DNA of 64,000 nucleotides from Microvirga sp. ACRRW (GCF_022346925.1 NZ_JAKRNJ010000002.1:496001-560000), one strand, 5' to 3'. Positions 1 to 8,220 are shown, numbered from the stretch's first letter. Program-made: numbers and translations. Notes: generated from the sequence alone by a model not told the origin.

Positions 1-113
1 CAATCCTCGGCCATGCTTGGAGTGCGGTTAAAAATCTGTGCCAGGATAAAAGTTTAATAGGCGTCCACGCTCTTCCGAAAGCTGTTCCGGGGAGGGTGTA
101 ACACCTGCTGCGA

Positions 114-272
114 TCAGCCCTTTGGCTCGCTGAAGACTTCCGCTGCGCAGACGAGGGCAAAGAGGGCGATGACCGCAACCAGTTCCGCGATGCTTCTCGC
201 GAAGGTTGCAGGGTCCGCAAAATAGAAAAGCGCGCCGATGATGGACGCGACGATCGTAGCCCAGGCAAGCAT
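114..272 (-). CDS. small membrane protein, unknown function
   Basis: A 52-residue protein with two hydrophobic stretches (about residues 2-18 and 24-42), so probably a small inner-membrane protein. I do not recognise a family. The start at 272 is preferred over an upstream in-frame start at 323 because a GGGAG ribosome-binding site sits about 8 nt before it and the hydrophobic segment begins at once. It diverges from the exonuclease-like gene at 428. The first 113 bases of the window hold nothing I can assign. Confidence 0.55.
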   Translation of the reverse strand: MLAWATIVASIIGALFYFADPATFARSIAELVAVIALFALVCAAEVFSEPKG

Positions 273-427
273 GGGCTTTCTCCCTGCATGTTCTCGTGCG
301 CTGCGATAACTCGAAAGAGGCAAAGAAGTTCCTAATCCTAACCCAGAATTTTTTTCGTGCGTCGCCGCTCGCGCATGCTTCCGCCTGCCTTATGTGCTGG
401 AATGCCCGAACGGCGGAGGTGTGAGCC

Positions 428-1453
428 TTGCGTTCCTTGATCCATGCGACCGTCGAAGATCTTCGATGCCCGGAACAGCCTCTTCTCGAGGAGGTGCGTA
501 ACGGAGCGCCGGACCCGTCCATGCACGGGCGCCTTTGGGAGCGGGTCGAGGCCTTCCAGGCCCTTGAGGCCCGGCCTCCGAGAAAGGAGGTGTCGTGCCC
601 GGAGCGGTTAAGGGTGGCCGCCCTGAATGCCGAGCGGCTGAAGCGCCCCGATGCTGTCAGGCAAACAGCGGATCGCGAAGGGATAGACGTGCTGCTTCTC
701 AGCGAGGTTGACGTGGGCATGGCGCGATCCGGCAACGTGCATACGATCCGCGAACTCGTAGGCTCATCGGGCGAGGGCTATCTCTACGGCGTCGAGTTCG
801 TGGAACTCGATCTCGGCGATGCGGAGGAGATGCGCCGCCACGCGGGCGAGCGCAATGCCTGCAGCCTTCATGGCAACGCCGTCGTCAGCCGTCTCGCATG
901 CGAGAAGCCGCATCTGATTCCAATCGAGGAAAGCGGGCGATGGTTTGCGGGGTTCAAGGGCGCGCAGAGACGGATCGGCGGACGAATGGCGGTTACTACG
1001 CGCCTGGTCGGCTGCCCACGTCCGGTATGGGTCGTGAGTCTACATCTCGAAAGCAAAACCGATCCTGCCGACCGGCAATCCCAAGTCCGTCATCTGCTGT
1101 GCGCGCTCGATCGTCTCGCGCTGAACGAGGCCTGTATCGTCGGCGGGGATTTCAATACGAAGGCCCTGCCGGGAGAGAAGGGCGAGCGGCATCTCCTGCT
1201 CAAGGAGCCGGAGCGGTACGAACCGTTCTTCGCCGATTTCCACGCCGCAGGATTTTCTTGGGCCGGCGCGAACCTGCCTGTGCCGACGCAGCGCGACGGT
1301 CCTTCGAAATCGCACCCGCGACCTTTCCGAAAACTCGATTGGTTTTTCGTGCGCGGCGTGTCGGTGGAAAATCCGCGGGTGATTCCGTCCCTGGATTCGC
1401 AAGGACAGCCAATCTCCGATCACGAGATGATCGTCATGGATGTCGTGTTTTGA
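428..1453 (+). CDS. endonuclease/exonuclease/phosphatase family protein
   Basis: A 341-residue protein of the EEP superfamily, metal-dependent phosphoesterases that cut DNA, phosphoinositides or related esters. The family landmarks appear in order: LNAER (66-70), SEVD with the metal-binding acidic residue (92-95), HGN (148-150), SLHLES (204-209), GGDFN (239-243), LDWFF (303-307) and the C-terminal SDHEM (330-334). No signal peptide is evident, so it is likely cytoplasmic, and the substrate cannot be told from sequence. The start is TTG, supported by a GGAGG at 415-419 with 8-nt spacing. It stands alone; the GTA-like cluster begins about 250 bp downstream. Confidence 0.8.
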   Translation: MRSLIHATVEDLRCPEQPLLEEVRNGAPDPSMHGRLWERVEAFQALEARPPRKEVSCPERLRVAALNAERLKRPDAVRQTADREGIDVLLLSEVDVGMARSGNVHTIRELVGSSGEGYLYGVEFVELDLGDAEEMRRHAGERNACSLHGNAVVSRLACEKPHLIPIEESGRWFAGFKGAQRRIGGRMAVTTRLVGCPRPVWVVSLHLESKTDPADRQSQVRHLLCALDRLALNEACIVGGDFNTKALPGEKGERHLLLKEPERYEPFFADFHAAGFSWAGANLPVPTQRDGPSKSHPRPFRKLDWFFVRGVSVENPRVIPSLDSQGQPISDHEMIVMDVVF

Positions 1454-1569
1454 CAATCAGCCCAGTGAGAGTGAGAGCATTTCCCTTATTCCTTAGGGGT
1501 GACCAAGACGCTGGCGCGCAACTGGATGAAGCGTCGATGTCCGAATTTCCGCCAGCCCCGAAATCTCGC

Positions 1570-1598
1570 TTGACAGCGCAACGCTGATAGAGTACAAA
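1570..1598 (+). promoter_or_regulatory. sigma70-type promoter for a small RNA
   Basis: TTGACA at 1570-1575 (a perfect -35 hexamer), a 17-bp spacer, then TACAAA at 1593-1598 as a -10. Transcription would start near 1605. The next signal is not a gene start but a terminator at 1662-1690, so the promoter appears to drive a short non-coding transcript. Confidence 0.5.
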
Positions 1599-1604
1599 AC
1601 GTGA

Positions 1605-1690
1605 ACACTGACGAAGTGTGAATGAAACCCCGCCCGGCTTCATTCGTGACAAAGACCTCCACCGCTCAAGTGCCGCTTGGGCGGTTTTTT
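1605..1690 (+). ncRNA. candidate trans-acting small RNA (about 85 nt)
   Basis: Between the promoter at 1570-1598 and the terminator at 1662-1690 there is no open frame but three successive stem-loops: ACACT/AGTGT near 1606-1620, GAATGAA/TTCATTC at 1620-1626/1639-1645 around a C-rich loop, then the terminator stem. Size and architecture fit Hfq-type alphaproteobacterial sRNAs. It resembles the Rhizobiales suhB/MmgR (alpha-r8) type, but that is from memory of the family's look, not a search. The 5' end is estimated from the -10 position. Confidence 0.45.
1662..1690 (+). terminator. Rho-independent terminator
   Basis: Stem 1662-1670 / 1676-1684 (nine pairs, one G-U) with a 5-nt loop, followed by six T at 1685-1690. 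It ends the small RNA, and it lies only 12 bp before the small-terminase start codon, so the terminase gene either depends on read-through or has a promoter I cannot see. Confidence 0.8.
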
Positions 1691-1701
1691 GTTGAGTGCC
1701 C

Positions 1702-2250
1702 ATGCTCCCCAGGATCGAAGTTTCCGACGATAAGCGTCAGCAGGCTTATGCTCTTTACGCAGGGGACCCGAAGGTCACCTTGAATGACATTGCCGCCTTT
1801 CTTGGCGTCGGCGCGAGCACCTTCGTTCGCATGAGGCAGCGTTGGGGCTGGCCGCCGCGCCATGCCGCACTCAACCAGAACGAATTGAGCAAGGCCGCGA
1901 AGGACCCCGCCGATGTCGCCGTCGGCGCTGCGGGCGCGACGACATCCTTGCACGCAGCGGCGCGAACCCTGGCGCGGGCCACGAGGACGCAGATCAATGA
2001 ACTCATGGAGCAGCAGCGGAGCGGGGGCCTTGATGATCATGACCGGATCGCCCGAACGCTGGCTTCCTTTGCCAAGACATTGACCACCGCGCGGGCGCTC
2101 CTGGAGCAGGAAGGTTCAACGCTCGATGCCAACGAGCAACACAACGAAACTCCCCGCAGCCTCCACGAACTCCGCGACGAGCTTGCTCGCCATCTTGAGC
2201 GGGTTATCGCGGAAGAGGAAGCTCGCGGAAGCGACGGCCTGCTTATCTGA
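1702..2250 (+). CDS. GTA small terminase subunit (gp1-like, DNA binding)
   Basis: About 182 residues, first gene of the GTA-like cluster. An N-terminal helix-turn-helix-like stretch (about residues 18-48, including a tryptophan-rich WGWPP segment) suits DNA recognition for packaging, followed by a helical region ending in Glu/Arg-rich coiled coil. It overlaps the large terminase by 125 bp in another frame, the usual partner arrangement. The start is uncertain: ATG at 1702 or GTG at 1696, neither with a clear ribosome-binding site, directly behind a terminator. The assignment rests more on position than on a sequence hallmark. Confidence 0.6.
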   Translation: MLPRIEVSDDKRQQAYALYAGDPKVTLNDIAAFLGVGASTFVRMRQRWGWPPRHAALNQNELSKAAKDPADVAVGAAGATTSLHAAARTLARATRTQINELMEQQRSGGLDDHDRIARTLASFAKTLTTARALLEQEGSTLDANEQHNETPRSLHELRDELARHLERVIAEEEARGSDGLLI

Positions 2251-3511
2251 GGCCGAACTACAACAACTCATCCGCTTCTGGCCGATCCGGTGTCGGGTCG
2301 ATCAGCGCATGCCGGGATTAAGCCGCCACCACGACCCATGGACGCTTTGGCTTGTGCTCGGCGGTCGCGGTGCGGGCAAAACCCGCGCGGGCTCCGAATG
2401 GGTCCGCGGCATCGCGCTCGGCGAGCCGGATTTCACGGATGGTCCCATGCGGCGCATCGCGCTGATCGGAGAAACATTTTCGGACGCGCGCAACGTGATG
2501 GTGGAGGGGCCTGCGGGCATTCTCGCCGTCCATGCGCGTCACGAGCGACCCGCCTGGTCGCCGTCATTGCGCAAGCTCGAATGGCCCAACGGCGCGGTGG
2601 CGCATGTGTTCTCTGCGGAGGATCCGGATTCGCTTCGCGGCCCGCAATTCGAGGCTGCCTGGGCGGACGAGCTCGCCAAGTGGAAACACGTGGAGGAAAC
2701 TTGGGACATGCTGCAATTCGGTCTGCGTCTCGGCGCGCATCCGCGCCAGATGGTGACGACGACGCCGCGTCCCATTCCGCTTCTGAAGCGGTTCCTGGCT
2801 GATCCCAGGGTTGCGGTATCGCGTGTCAGAACATCGGATAATGCGGAGAACCTTGCGCCCGCTTTTCTCGAAACCGTCGTCGGCCGCTATGCCGGCACGC
2901 GGCTCGGACGGCAGGAACTCGACGGCGACATCATCGAGGATCGTCCCGACGCGCTCTGGACGCGCGACATGATCGAACTGAGCCGCATCGACGCCGCGCC
3001 TCCGCTCATGCGCATCGTGGTCGCCGTCGATCCGCCCGCCTCGTCCTCCAAACGCGCGGATGCCTGCGGCATCGTCGCGGTCGGCATGGATGACGGCGGC
3101 ACGGCATATGTGCTGGAGGATGCGACGGCGTCCGGCCTCAAGCCACCCGAATGGGCGGCGAAGGCAGTAGCGCTCTATCACCGGCTTCAGGCGGATGCGC
3201 TAATCGTCGAGACGAACCAGGGCGGCGAGATGGCGACCGGCGTGATCCGCGAGGTCGACCCAGCCGTGCCTGTCATGAGCGTGCGCGCCACGCGCGGAAA
3301 GTATCTGCGCGCGGAACCCGTCTCGGTGCTGTACGCACAGGGCCGCGTGCGCCATGTGGGCGTGATGCCGGAACTCGAAGACGAGATGTGCGATTTCGGT
3401 CCCGGCGGCCTGACCTCCGGCCGGTCTCCGGACCGTATGGATGCGCTCGTCTGGGCGCTCACCGAATTGATGCTGCGCGAGAAGAAAGAGCCGCGTTTGC
3501 GGATGCTATAG
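2126..3511 (+). CDS. terminase large subunit (GTA gp2-like)
   Basis: Packaging ATPase/nuclease that drives DNA into the prohead. Walker A GGRGAGKT is at residues 79-86, Walker B AAWADE at about 177-182, coupling motif TTTPRP at 211-216, and the C-terminal RNase H-like nuclease has VAVDPP near 300 and a late acidic PDRMDA motif. At up to 461 residues it matches the family. The ATG at 2126 overlaps the small terminase by 125 bp; TTG at 2195 is an alternative start that would keep all motifs. In GTAs this enzyme packages random host DNA headful by headful; here that is inferred from family and context. Confidence 0.93.
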   Translation: MPTSNTTKLPAASTNSATSLLAILSGLSRKRKLAEATACLSEAELQQLIRFWPIRCRVDQRMPGLSRHHDPWTLWLVLGGRGAGKTRAGSEWVRGIALGEPDFTDGPMRRIALIGETFSDARNVMVEGPAGILAVHARHERPAWSPSLRKLEWPNGAVAHVFSAEDPDSLRGPQFEAAWADELAKWKHVEETWDMLQFGLRLGAHPRQMVTTTPRPIPLLKRFLADPRVAVSRVRTSDNAENLAPAFLETVVGRYAGTRLGRQELDGDIIEDRPDALWTRDMIELSRIDAAPPLMRIVVAVDPPASSSKRADACGIVAVGMDDGGTAYVLEDATASGLKPPEWAAKAVALYHRLQADALIVETNQGGEMATGVIREVDPAVPVMSVRATRGKYLRAEPVSVLYAQGRVRHVGVMPELEDEMCDFGPGGLTSGRSPDRMDALVWALTELMLREKKEPRLRML

Positions 3512-3625
3512 CCTTCAACAGGCGCTTTCTAATTCACAACGGCTTCGGGACAAACTAGACTCCCTCCGTCGTACCCTGTGCAGCGCTGGCCTGATGCCAG
3601 TCTCTTCCTCCTTCAGGAGGCTACC

Positions 3626-3934
3626 ATGTATGCACGACTGACGACGTTCCGCGTAAAGCCCGACAAAGTCGAGGACATGCGCCGCTGGCGCGATGCCAAC
3701 GAGGCCAGGATCTATGACCAACCGGGTCTACGGGACTGGATCGGGTTGATGGACGACAAGGGAGACTTTGTCGTCGTTGCTCTCTTCGACGATGAAGCTG
3801 CAGCCCAAGCCGCCATGCCGCAAGTTCGCGCTTTGTGGAGCGAAATGGCTGCCATGGTGGAGGGTGTGCCAACCGCTAAGTTTCTCAATGTGGTGGCCGC
3901 CAAGAACGCCATGAGCGGCGTCGTCATGGGGTAG
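3626..3934 (+). CDS. ABM-like (antibiotic biosynthesis monooxygenase superfamily) protein
   Basis: A 102-residue protein with the pattern of a dimeric alpha-beta barrel (ABM/NIPSNAP-like) fold: strand YARLTTFRV, helix, GLRDWIGL, strand FVVVALF, helix. No catalytic residues can be named. The start at 3626 is set by AGGAGG at 3615-3620. It lies between large terminase and portal, where GTA clusters normally have no such gene, so it looks like an inserted host-type gene on the same strand. Function unknown. Confidence 0.6.
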   Translation: MYARLTTFRVKPDKVEDMRRWRDANEARIYDQPGLRDWIGLMDDKGDFVVVALFDDEAAAQAAMPQVRALWSEMAAMVEGVPTAKFLNVVAAKNAMSGVVMG

Positions 3935-4315
3935 GAAACGCATCTGTGGATTGAGAACGTCTGAGATGCGCTTCGTGCAAAGGGCGGGCGGAGGGCAGTA
4001 CATCCGTGCCCGTCCGCCGCGCCGTCTGCCTCATGCCATGAAACATGGCAGAGTTTAAGAAACCGATGGTCGCGCCAGCCAAGGGGGGAAACACCGCTCG
4101 GCTGGCGCGTGAATGTCGCAAGCTGCCCCGCAACATCTCAAGATTACCCTGCGGGGTGTGACTGTCGAATGACGATTTCGGCCAAGCTGCACGCTTGTTC
4201 AGCAATGGCTGAGGAAATCGTTTGCAGTTTGAACAGGCAGAGTGCGCTTTCCTTTTCTGACGCAACTGAGTGTCTTTGATTCATTGGCCTAAGATCGAGA
4301 GGCCAGGAGTTTTTC
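3935..4315. other. 381-bp gap without a supported gene
   Basis: No credible reading frame. It contains two perfect hairpins: TGCCATG-AAA-CATGGCA at 4034-4050, and a 10-bp inverted repeat 4071-4080 / 4100-4109 with a 19-nt loop. Neither has a T-run. The final 20 bases hold the portal ribosome-binding site (AGGAG at 4307-4311). Confidence 0.6.
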
Positions 4316-5503
4316 ATGCTGACCAAAGTAACCCGCTGGTTTCGGGCTGTGCCCGAAGCCAAGGCCTCGCGCGCGCATTCTGCCGTTGCGTTCTATTTCG
4401 ACGGACGTGCCGTGTGGACGCCGCGCGATTATGGAGCGCTTGCCCGTGAGGGATTTCAGAAGAATGCCATCGTGCATCGCGCGGTGCGGCTGGTGGCGGA
4501 GGCCGCGGCCTCGCTGCCGCTGACCCTGAAGCACGAAGGACGCGATCTGGCGGCGCATCCGCTGCTGTCGCTGCTGTCGCGTCCGAATGCACGGGAGGGC
4601 GGGCAACGTTTTCTCGAGAGCGTTTACGGGCATCTGATGGTGTCGGGCAACGCCTATGTGGAGGCGGTTGGCGTCGATGGTTCGCCGTCCGAGCTGTATG
4701 CCCTGCGGCCCGATCGCATGCGCGTGGTGCCGGGCACGGACGGATGGCCTGCCGCTTACGAATACAATGTCGGAACGGAGACGATCCGTTTCGCCATGGG
4801 GGAGGCGGTTCCGCCGATCCTGCATCTGACCCTGTTTCATCCGGCGGACGATCATTACGGATTGTCGCCGATGGAGGCGGCGGCCACCGCGCTCGACATC
4901 CACAACGCGGCGGGAGCCTGGAACAAGGCGCTCCTCGACAACGCTGCGCGTCCCTCGGGCGCGCTCGTCGTCGGTGGCGCGACGCTCACCGATACGCAGT
5001 TCGACCGCTTGAAAGGCGAGTTGGAGGCAAACTACCAAGGCGCATCCCATGCAGGCCGTCCGCTGCTTCTCGAAGGAGGCCTCGACTGGAAGCCCTTGTC
5101 GCTATCGCCGAAGGATATGGATTTCGTGGAAGCGAAGACGGGAGCTGCGCGAGAGATCGCGTTGGCGTTCGGAGTACCTCCGCTGCTGCTCGGCCTTCCG
5201 GGTGACAACACGCATGCGAATTACGCGGAGGCCAACCGCGCCTTCTACCGGCAGACGGTGATCCCGCTCGTGAAACGCACGATGGAAGCCTTCGCGCAAT
5301 GGCTCTCGCCCGGGTTCAGTGAGGCGCTGCAGCTCGAACCCGATCTCGACGCCATCAACGCCCTGGCCGATGAGCGCGAAAGCCTCTGGCGCCGCGTCTC
5401 GGCGGCGTCGTTCCTCACGGAGGATGAGAAGCGCGAGGCCGTGGGTTATGGTCGCGCGCCCGCTGAGAATGCGGGGAAGGGGAAACGTTCGCGGGCTGCC
5501 TAG
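4316..5503 (+). CDS. HK97-family portal protein (GTA gp3-like)
   Basis: A 395-residue protein forming the dodecameric portal ring through which DNA enters and leaves the capsid. Family features visible are the N-terminal RAVRLVAEAAASLPL helix, the SGNAYVE strand motif, the conserved AALRPDRM-like segment (YALRPDRMRVVPG) and GVPPLLLG followed by NYAEANRAF near residue 300. The length is normal for GTA and HK97 portals. AGGAG 5 nt before ATG supports the start. It is followed not by the protease directly but by a repeat element and two small genes. Confidence 0.92.
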   Translation: MLTKVTRWFRAVPEAKASRAHSAVAFYFDGRAVWTPRDYGALAREGFQKNAIVHRAVRLVAEAAASLPLTLKHEGRDLAAHPLLSLLSRPNAREGGQRFLESVYGHLMVSGNAYVEAVGVDGSPSELYALRPDRMRVVPGTDGWPAAYEYNVGTETIRFAMGEAVPPILHLTLFHPADDHYGLSPMEAAATALDIHNAAGAWNKALLDNAARPSGALVVGGATLTDTQFDRLKGELEANYQGASHAGRPLLLEGGLDWKPLSLSPKDMDFVEAKTGAAREIALAFGVPPLLLGLPGDNTHANYAEANRAFYRQTVIPLVKRTMEAFAQWLSPGFSEALQLEPDLDAINALADERESLWRRVSAASFLTEDEKREAVGYGRAPAENAGKGKRSRAA

Positions 5504-5505
5504 CA

Positions 5506-5603
5506 CAGTCCCGGACGAAGTGCAGCGAAGATCCGAGATCGTCGCCAGGATGTGCGCCAGGCTTGTCGCATGATCCCGGGTTCTGCTTCGCAGTCCCGGG
5601 ATG
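5506..5603. repeat. degenerate extragenic palindromic repeat
   Basis: This segment carries GTCCCGGAC near its left end and TCCCGGGATG at its right end, with inner GATC/CCGGG blocks in opposite orientation, so it folds into a long imperfect hairpin. It resembles the cleaner element at 53651-53752, whose ends are CCGTCATCCCGGAC and its complement. It starts just after the portal stop codon, and probably marks a spread genome repeat rather than a virion function. Confidence 0.55.
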
Positions 5604-5702
5604 TTTGCGGCATCGAACCGTCCCGACATTCATCATCCACCCGTTCCTTCCAAAAAATCCCAGCAAGATCAGCCCGACATGATCTTGCAAAAGGAACAAA
5701 CA

Positions 5703-5903
5703 ATGAACATTGCCGATAAGATCGCCGAGGCTGTGATCAGCCGGGGCGATCTTGCTCACCTCGCCCTTTTCGTCTGGGCGAGCGGAGCATCCACGCTGCT
5801 TGCCATGACTCTTCGAGACCTCTTCGCGGCCAACCGCCGCTTCGACGAGTTCGTGCGCGAGCTGTCCCTCTTCAACCGCCGTCATACGGGAGATCTTTCA
5901 TGA
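5703..5903 (+). CDS. small membrane protein between portal and protease (gp3.5 position)
   Basis: A 66-residue protein with one predicted membrane helix (about residues 17-37, LALFVWASGASTLLAMTL) followed by a basic/acidic tail. It starts at ATG 5703 after AAAGGAAC. Rhodobacter GTAs also have a small gene between portal and protease; similarity beyond position cannot be judged here. It overlaps the next small gene by ATGA, which suggests coupled translation. Function unknown; capsid assembly at the membrane is only a guess. Confidence 0.65.
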   Translation: MNIADKIAEAVISRGDLAHLALFVWASGASTLLAMTLRDLFAANRRFDEFVRELSLFNRRHTGDLS

Positions 5904-6049
5904 CCCGATCCGCGCCTCGTTCCGCCCGGAAGCCTAAATCTGAGCGGAACGGGCAGAGCCGCTCGTCGCTCGTGTTCCGCGACTTCGTGCGTCAGCTCGA
6001 AAAGCTCGATGCAAAGCCGCCTAAGCCTCCTCGCGGAGCGCGGGCATGA
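5900..6049 (+). CDS. 49-residue basic protein, translationally coupled
   Basis: A very short gene encoding a basic N-terminus (MTRSAPRSARKPKSER), a helix around FRDFVRQLEKLDAK and a proline-rich tail ending GARA. It is supported by context: its ATG overlaps the stop of the upstream gene (ATGA at 5900-5903) and its TGA overlaps the start of the prohead protease (ATGA at 6046-6049). The tight double overlap argues for a real gene within the head operon. No family recognised. Confidence 0.6.
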   Translation: MTRSAPRSARKPKSERNGQSRSSLVFRDFVRQLEKLDAKPPKPPRGARA

Positions 6050-6585
6050 AGCAGGCGTCCGTTCCCATTACGCAGGAGATGAAGTTTCTGAGTCAGCCGC
6101 TGAATGCCGTCGATGTGGACGGCGTGTTCGAAGGCTATGCCAGCCTCTTCGGCGTGGCCGATCTCGGTAAGGACGTGGTCATGCCGGGTGCATTCGCCGA
6201 GAGCCTGAAGAAGCGCGACGCGGGTGCGGTGAGGCTGCTCTGGCAGCACGATCCATCGACACCTATCGGCCGCTGGCTCTCCATCGCGGAAGATCGGCGC
6301 GGGCTTCGCGTCCGCGGCAAGCTCAACCTCGCCGTCGAGCGGGCGCGGGACATCCATGCGCTCATGCGCGAGGGTTCGGTGGATGGATTGTCCATCGGCT
6401 TTCGCGTGGAGCGGGCGAGGGCGGAGCGGCCCACCGGCCTGCGGCGCCTCGAAAAGCTCGACCTGTGGGAGATCTCCGTCGTGACCTTTCCGATGCTGCC
6501 GGGGGCGCGCGTGGAAACCGTGAAGGAGGTGCCAAAAAACCTAGCCTCATCCATTCGAGCCGGTACGGCTCGATTATTTTCCTGA
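6046..6585 (+). CDS. HK97-family prohead protease (GTA gp4-like)
   Basis: A 179-residue serine protease of the herpesvirus-assemblin/HK97 type that removes the capsid delta domain during maturation. Visible are the N-terminal VFEGYASLFGV strand, the catalytic His68 in LLWQHDP, the catalytic Ser116 in SVDGLSIGF and the closing LWEISVVTFPM strand. Length is normal. It overlaps the upstream 49-residue gene by ATGA. The capsid gene follows only after a lipoprotein gene and a terminator. Confidence 0.92.
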   Translation: MKQASVPITQEMKFLSQPLNAVDVDGVFEGYASLFGVADLGKDVVMPGAFAESLKKRDAGAVRLLWQHDPSTPIGRWLSIAEDRRGLRVRGKLNLAVERARDIHALMREGSVDGLSIGFRVERARAERPTGLRRLEKLDLWEISVVTFPMLPGARVETVKEVPKNLASSIRAGTARLFS

Positions 6586-6680
6586 ACCTCGGTTGACCAG
6601 GCGCGTTACACGCTAGCCCGCAGGGAAGCGGATGCTGCGGGCGTGACCCGATATGCCGTCCGCTTCCTCGGGAGTTTTCC

Positions 6681-6884
6681 ATGAAGAAACTCGCTTTCGT
6701 TGCCCTGATCGGCCTTGCCGCCGCAGCCTGCACCACCACGGAAGAGCGCGTTGGCGGCGCGGCCGTCGGCGCCGGCGTCGGCGCTGTGGCCGGCCCCCCC
6801 GGTGCAATCGTCGGCGGCGCTGTCGGCGCTGTGACCGGACCGACCGTCGCAAAAACGACCCGCCGCGCGGCTCGCCGGATGTAA
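6681..6884 (+). CDS. small glycine-zipper lipoprotein
   Basis: A 67-residue protein with a signal peptide ending in a lipobox (LAAAAC, Cys17), so it is probably an outer-membrane-anchored lipoprotein. The mature part is a glycine zipper (GAAVGAGVGAVAGPPGAIVG), as in YMGG/OmpA-type small lipoproteins, with a short basic tail. GGGAG lies before the ATG. It sits between protease and capsid genes, is followed by its own strong terminator, and has a possible TTGACC -35 upstream near 6592, so it may be an independent host transcription unit inside the cluster. Confidence 0.75.
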   Translation: MKKLAFVALIGLAAAACTTTEERVGGAAVGAGVGAVAGPPGAIVGGAVGAVTGPTVAKTTRRAARRM

Positions 6885-6907
6885 GCATTCCCTCACGGGA
6901 AATAACG

Positions 6908-6932
6908 GGCCCGCCCCTCGGCGGGCCTTTTT
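6908..6932 (+). terminator. Rho-independent terminator
   Basis: Perfect 8-bp GC stem 6908-6915 / 6920-6927, 4-nt loop, then five T at 6928-6932. It closes the lipoprotein gene and should block read-through from the packaging genes into the capsid gene 50 bp downstream. Confidence 0.88.
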
Positions 6933-6981
6933 CGTTGAAGCCGAACTTTTTCAAAACCTTTGGCAAAATTATTGGATTGAT

Positions 6982-8220
6982 ATGATTCCTGCTGTTGAAA
7001 CCAAATCCGTCTCCGACGATGTCGCGTCGGCCTTCGAGGATTTCGCCCGCGCCTTCGAGGCGTTCAAGGACACCAACGACACGCGCCTGTCCGAGATCGA
7101 GACGCGCCTGTCGAGCGACGTGGTCACGGAAGAAAAGCTCACCCGCATCGATACCGCGCTCGACGATGCCAAGCGCCGCCTCGACCGGCTCGCCCTCGAC
7201 CGTTCCCGCCCGCCGCTGGGCCGCGATGCCGATACGCAGCGCGATCCGGCGCGCAATGAGCACAAGACCGCCTTTCATGCCTATATGCGCTCCGGCGAGG
7301 CATCGGGCCTGAAGCGCCTGGAGGAGAAGGCGCTCTCCGCCGGCTCCGGCCCGGACGGCGGCTATCTCGTTCCCGATACCGTCGAGACGGAAGTTCTGCG
7401 CCGTCTCTCCGCCGTCTCTCCGATCCGCGCGATCTCGTCGGTGCGCGTGATCTCGGGCGGTCAGTACAAGCGCGCCTTCTCAACATCTGGCCCGGCGACC
7501 GGATGGGTCGGCGAGACGGGGGCCCGTCCGCAGACCGCAAGTCCCACACTCTCCGAGATGAGCTTCCCGGCCATGGAGCTCTATGCCATGCCTGCGGCGA
7601 CCCAGACGCTTCTCGACGATGCGGTGGTCGACATTGACCGCTGGATCGCCGAAGAGGTCGAGGCTGCCTTCGCTGAGCAGGAGAGCATGGCTTTCGTGAA
7701 CGGCGACGGCATCAACAAGCCGAAGGGTTTCCTCGCCTCCGACATCGTGAAGGATGACACCTGGAGCTGGGGCAAGCTCGGCGCAGTCCATACGGGCGGC
7801 GCGGTGTTCCCGTCGAGCAATCCCTCCGATGTGCTGGTGGAGCTCGTCTATGCCCTGAAGGCGGGCTATCGCCAGAACGCCTCCTTCATCATGAACCGCA
7901 AGACGCAGAGTGCGATCCGCAAGTTCAAGGACACGAACGGCCAGTATCTCTGGACGCCGCCCGCGAGCCTCGGCCAGTCTGCAAGCCTCATGGGCTTCCC
8001 TGTGGTGGAGGCTGAGGACATGCCGGACATCGCTGCAGGCGCCTGCGCCATCGCCTTCGGCGATTTCAAGCGCGGTTACCTGATCGTCGACCGCGCCGGC
8101 ATGCGTGTCCTGCGCGATCCGTATTCCGCAAAGCCCTACGTGCTGTTCTACACCACCAAGCGTGTGGGCGGCGGCGTGCAGGATTATGCGGCGATCAAGC
8201 TGCTGAAGTTCGCGGCTTAA
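6982..8220 (+). CDS. HK97-fold major capsid protein (GTA gp5-like)
   Basis: A 412-residue major head protein. Residues about 8-75 form an acidic helical/coiled-coil delta domain (FEDFARAFEAFKDTND, EIETRLSS) expected to be cleaved by the protease. The mature part begins near SGPDGGYLVP and shows typical HK97 features: ETEVLRRLSAVSPIRAISSV, FVNGDGINKPKGFL (E-loop/A-domain region) and the C-terminal YAAIKLLKFAA. Length fits GTA capsids. The ribosome-binding site before ATG 6982 is weak, and the terminator at 6908 implies a separate promoter. Confidence 0.94.
   Translation: MIPAVETKSVSDDVASAFEDFARAFEAFKDTNDTRLSEIETRLSSDVVTEEKLTRIDTALDDAKRRLDRLALDRSRPPLGRDADTQRDPARNEHKTAFHAYMRSGEASGLKRLEEKALSAGSGPDGGYLVPDTVETEVLRRLSAVSPIRAISSVRVISGGQYKRAFSTSGPATGWVGETGARPQTASPTLSEMSFPAMELYAMPAATQTLLDDAVVDIDRWIAEEVEAAFAEQESMAFVNGDGINKPKGFLASDIVKDDTWSWGKLGAVHTGGAVFPSSNPSDVLVELVYALKAGYRQNASFIMNRKTQSAIRKFKDTNGQYLWTPPASLGQSASLMGFPVVEAEDMPDIAAGACAIAFGDFKRGYLIVDRAGMRVLRDPYSAKPYVLFYTTKRVGGGVQDYAAIKLLKFAA

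Noticed and set aside
28..735. 235-codon minus-strand frame at the left end
   Set aside because: Arg/Ser-rich composition, and it overlaps both the small membrane gene and the EEP gene, which have ribosome-binding sites.
3924..4265. 113-codon minus-strand frame in the gap before the portal
   Set aside because: Composition unlike the neighbours, no motif and no ribosome-binding site; I treat the gap as non-coding.
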